Assembly: GCA_963576735.1 (NCBI GenBank)
Contig: OY755173.1
Span: 8,650,873-8,714,872 of the forward strand
Source: Bedellia somnulentella
Lineage: Eukaryota > Arthropoda > Insecta > Lepidoptera > Bedelliidae
Direction of reading: 5' to 3'
Length of the DNA: 64,000 nucleotides
In this document: piece after piece, positions 61,685-64,000 of the stretch
Layout of the letters: each line of letters opens with the position of its first letter
How positions within the stretch are numbered: the first letter of the stretch is position 1
Made by a program: the position numbers and the translations under genes
The notes under the pieces: generated by a model
What the model was told of the DNA's origin: nothing
The model's database searches: none
The model's input: only the letters and a program-made list of their open reading frames with translations

Positions 61685-61721
61685 ATAAGACTACCCCAGT
61701 GAAGTCGGGGCGGATCATTAG
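61685..61721 (+). mobile_element. Helitron 3' terminus fragment
   Basis: CCCCAGTGAAGTCGGGG is a hairpin followed by CGGATCATTAG and then T, matching the Helitron 3' end layout (hairpin, short spacer, CTRR|T with one change). Only the terminus is recognised; the rest of the element is not identified. Confidence 0.5.
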
Positions 61722-61774
61722 TACCTAATTTTATAAATTAAAAAATAGGATAGGATGATTTTGTTATTGTCTCT

Positions 61775-61975
61775 GTTATCATACAGGCCTTGTGCCGGTT
61801 GGCAGACTTAAAGAGTACTGCCGTTGTAGTAGTCGGCAATCACAACTTAACCTGTCCTCGGGATCATGGAATCATCTTAATTTTAAACCAATCTGGATTA
61901 AATCTCAGACATTGATTTTGAGAGGAATAGAATCCAAGCCCTACAGATACCCAAACACTCTAGATTACAATAACT
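61775..61975. repeat. SINE D-related fragment
   Basis: GTTGGCAGACTTAAAGAGTA, CAACTTAACCTGTCCTCGGG and CCAATCTGGATTAAATCTCA resemble reversed SINE D blocks (GGTTGGCAGACTAACGAC, TTAACGTGCCCTCCG, CCAAACTGGATTATATC). A 61-codon frame here is incidental. Confidence 0.5.
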
Positions 61976-64000
61976 AATTTAATATTTCCCAACGTGAAAC
62001 AATTTTACTGACAAGTATATTCATATTCAAGTTAGTACACAGCGTCGTCAATCACCGCACCGCATCGGTCAATCTTGTATTTTCCAATATATCTCCGATT
62101 ACTGCCATAAAACCAGTGAAAGTTGTTTTTTCTATAATTTTTATAAATTGATCTGCACTCGGAATCTTATTATCTATCCATTTTATTGAAAAGATATGAA
62201 GCGATTCCTTCCTCATAATCATTTGCATAAACGCGTAATAAAATATTGCTAAAACATTATTACATACAAACGGCATTTACTACGATTAGGTTTCTCTATT
62301 AAAGCTTATCAGATAAATAAACAATCAGCTGCTTTGTCAAAAGTAAAGGACAAACATAAAATACTTTCAAATTCTTACTAAAGATTAAAGTATAGATTTA
62401 CGTAAAATCATTTCTTTGTAATCTATATAAGTGAAGTTTTGTTACGTCTTTTCTGTTTATAATTACATAAAATAATATTCTATAATGGCCACGAACAATG
62501 CATTTGTATTGAAACAAAACAAGTGTCTTTGCTCTAGAATGTAGGTTAGGTACTTTTCAACTTATAAAATTACTCACCAATTACGGAGCAAGAGTTTAAC
62601 ACCAACTCTTAATCATTACTTCCGCGTCACCAAATGATGTTTATTCGAGCGTCTTACCTAAAAAAGAAAGTTATTTCAATGGAAAACTTTTACTCGAAGT
62701 GCACATCGATGGGTATTAACAATGAAATATGGTCCTAATGCTGACACTACTCTCATAGAAGTAAACTCGCACAAAACAATTCGTGAGGTAATAAATAGTC
62801 GCTGATTCGCGATCTGTTTGATTTATTTACAAGTTGCTCAGTGCTGGGCTGTTGTTAAACCAACTTTCCTCTTTCAATCATTACCTGTTGTTGAGCCCTC
62901 AAAGGTTTCTACTAGTTGATATTTGGAAAGTTTCTTAATTTTATGGCTAATCAAATCAAAATACCGTTGTTCGATTTAACAACCAAATAGGTGATGGTGA
63001 CCACTGGATAACAAATAAAAGTATACGATGCGACTCACAGAACAGCCCATTTAACGGTAAAGTTTACATATTACGAGTGTGTTAATGGACTTGACAATTA
63101 CGAAGCAATTTTCGGTATTCATGTATAGCTTGTTTTTTTTTAAATATTTTCTTGTAATTAGGGATTAATGACATAATAAAACTCCTTAAAAAAGTAGTTA
63201 TAAAAACAGCCTAAATATTTTGAAAACAACATGAAATTTAGTTATCCATGAGTTAACGATGCGTATCCAATCCAATCCGGAGTTTGCGGTTTCGGTCCAA
63301 GCTGAGGGTATTGTTTATTATAGATACAGTTTATACGTAATAGTTCGAATAGTAAGTAAAAATAGTATATAATATGGTAATCATAACACGGAGTATTCGA
63401 GAAAAGCCAGTAATCAGTGTAAAGCGCTTGCCACTTCTCTACTAGTCACACTGTCTATTAAAACGAACTTTACATGCTCACACACATTAATAAATTCCAG
63501 GGAGATAAGTTTATGAAGCTAACCCACCGGCGAAGGTACATAAGTTTTATCGTGTAAATGCAAATATTTTTATTAAATAGATACATTCTTTATATAATCC
63601 AAACACTTGTTGATGATAGACAAAAACAACCATGATCTATATTAGCACCCATTCAGGCCAATTTTAGCCGCAGTACAAACGTTTCTCGATATAAAAATGT
63701 TACGAAACACACGTGCGAGCGTTCAAATTGTAACTAAGCCAAATCAATATTGATACAAACTGCGTATTTGAAAGTCACAATTATTTGCTACTTCAGTTAC
63801 CAATGTACATTGGGTCCAAATGAAGACAACTCATGTGTAATGCAATGTTTGATGTTAATAAAATGTGATGGCATCTATCACGACTATCAGAACGAAAACA
63901 TAACTTTTACATAACCCCGTTTATATTTCGTCACACACGTTATAGTTCGAATAAACCCTGACATCTTAGCTTAAGGTTAGCTTATACGCATATCTTTGTA
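61976..64000. other. AT-rich region, nothing recognised
   Basis: Near 63255-63310 a degraded tRNA-like stretch (CCAATCCGGAGTTTGCGG, TTTCGGTCCAAGC) echoes the SINE head at 14328. The 74-codon frame at 62052-62276 (-) has no recognised motif. Confidence 0.4.

Noticed and set aside
62052..62276. 74-codon minus-strand gene
   Set aside because: No motif, no donor or acceptor and no conserved context visible.

Overview
This is an animal nuclear sequence, AT-rich and packed with small transposons. It is almost certainly from a moth or butterfly (Lepidoptera). The Helitron termini (TCTATACTTATAATA at the start, CTAG at the end, inserted between A and T), the tRNA-derived SINEs, the jockey-like LINE fragments and the repeat beginning AGGGTTCCGTA are all repeat types common in lepidopteran genomes. 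The species cannot be named from the window.

Two conserved protein genes can be rebuilt exon by exon, and they converge. Positions 29-15202 (+) hold ten exons of ABCF3, the cytosolic twin-ATPase ABC protein related to yeast GCN20; only about the first 60 residues lie off the left edge. Positions 17621-32026 (-) hold a complete six-exon gene for a centrocortin / CDR2-like coiled-coil protein of 785 residues. Its first coding exon is 9.8 kb upstream of the second. The 2.4 kb between the two stop codons is filled with SINE and LINE copies.

From about 32.2 kb to 64 kb I find no certain gene. It is intergenic or long-intron DNA with layered repeats. The most interesting possible coding signal there is a short minus-strand open frame at 44050-44131. 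It ends in a strong splice donor, in the phase needed to join centrocortin exon 2, and lies beside a GC-rich promoter-like block. It may be a second, distal first exon of centrocortin.

Repeat content: about 20 copies of one SINE-like family (called A here), whose 3' tail resembles that of a LINE also present in fragments; a tRNA-derived SINE (B) with two full copies flanked by 12-bp target duplications; a second tRNA-derived SINE (D) with two copies flanked by 11-bp duplications; four copies of a ~1 kb non-autonomous Helitron carrying a (TCTG)n microsatellite; a Harbinger-like element split by one Helitron; a hAT-like insertion inside another Helitron that itself contains a SINE; several inverted-repeat MITEs; and two degenerate jockey-type LINE reverse transcriptase fragments.
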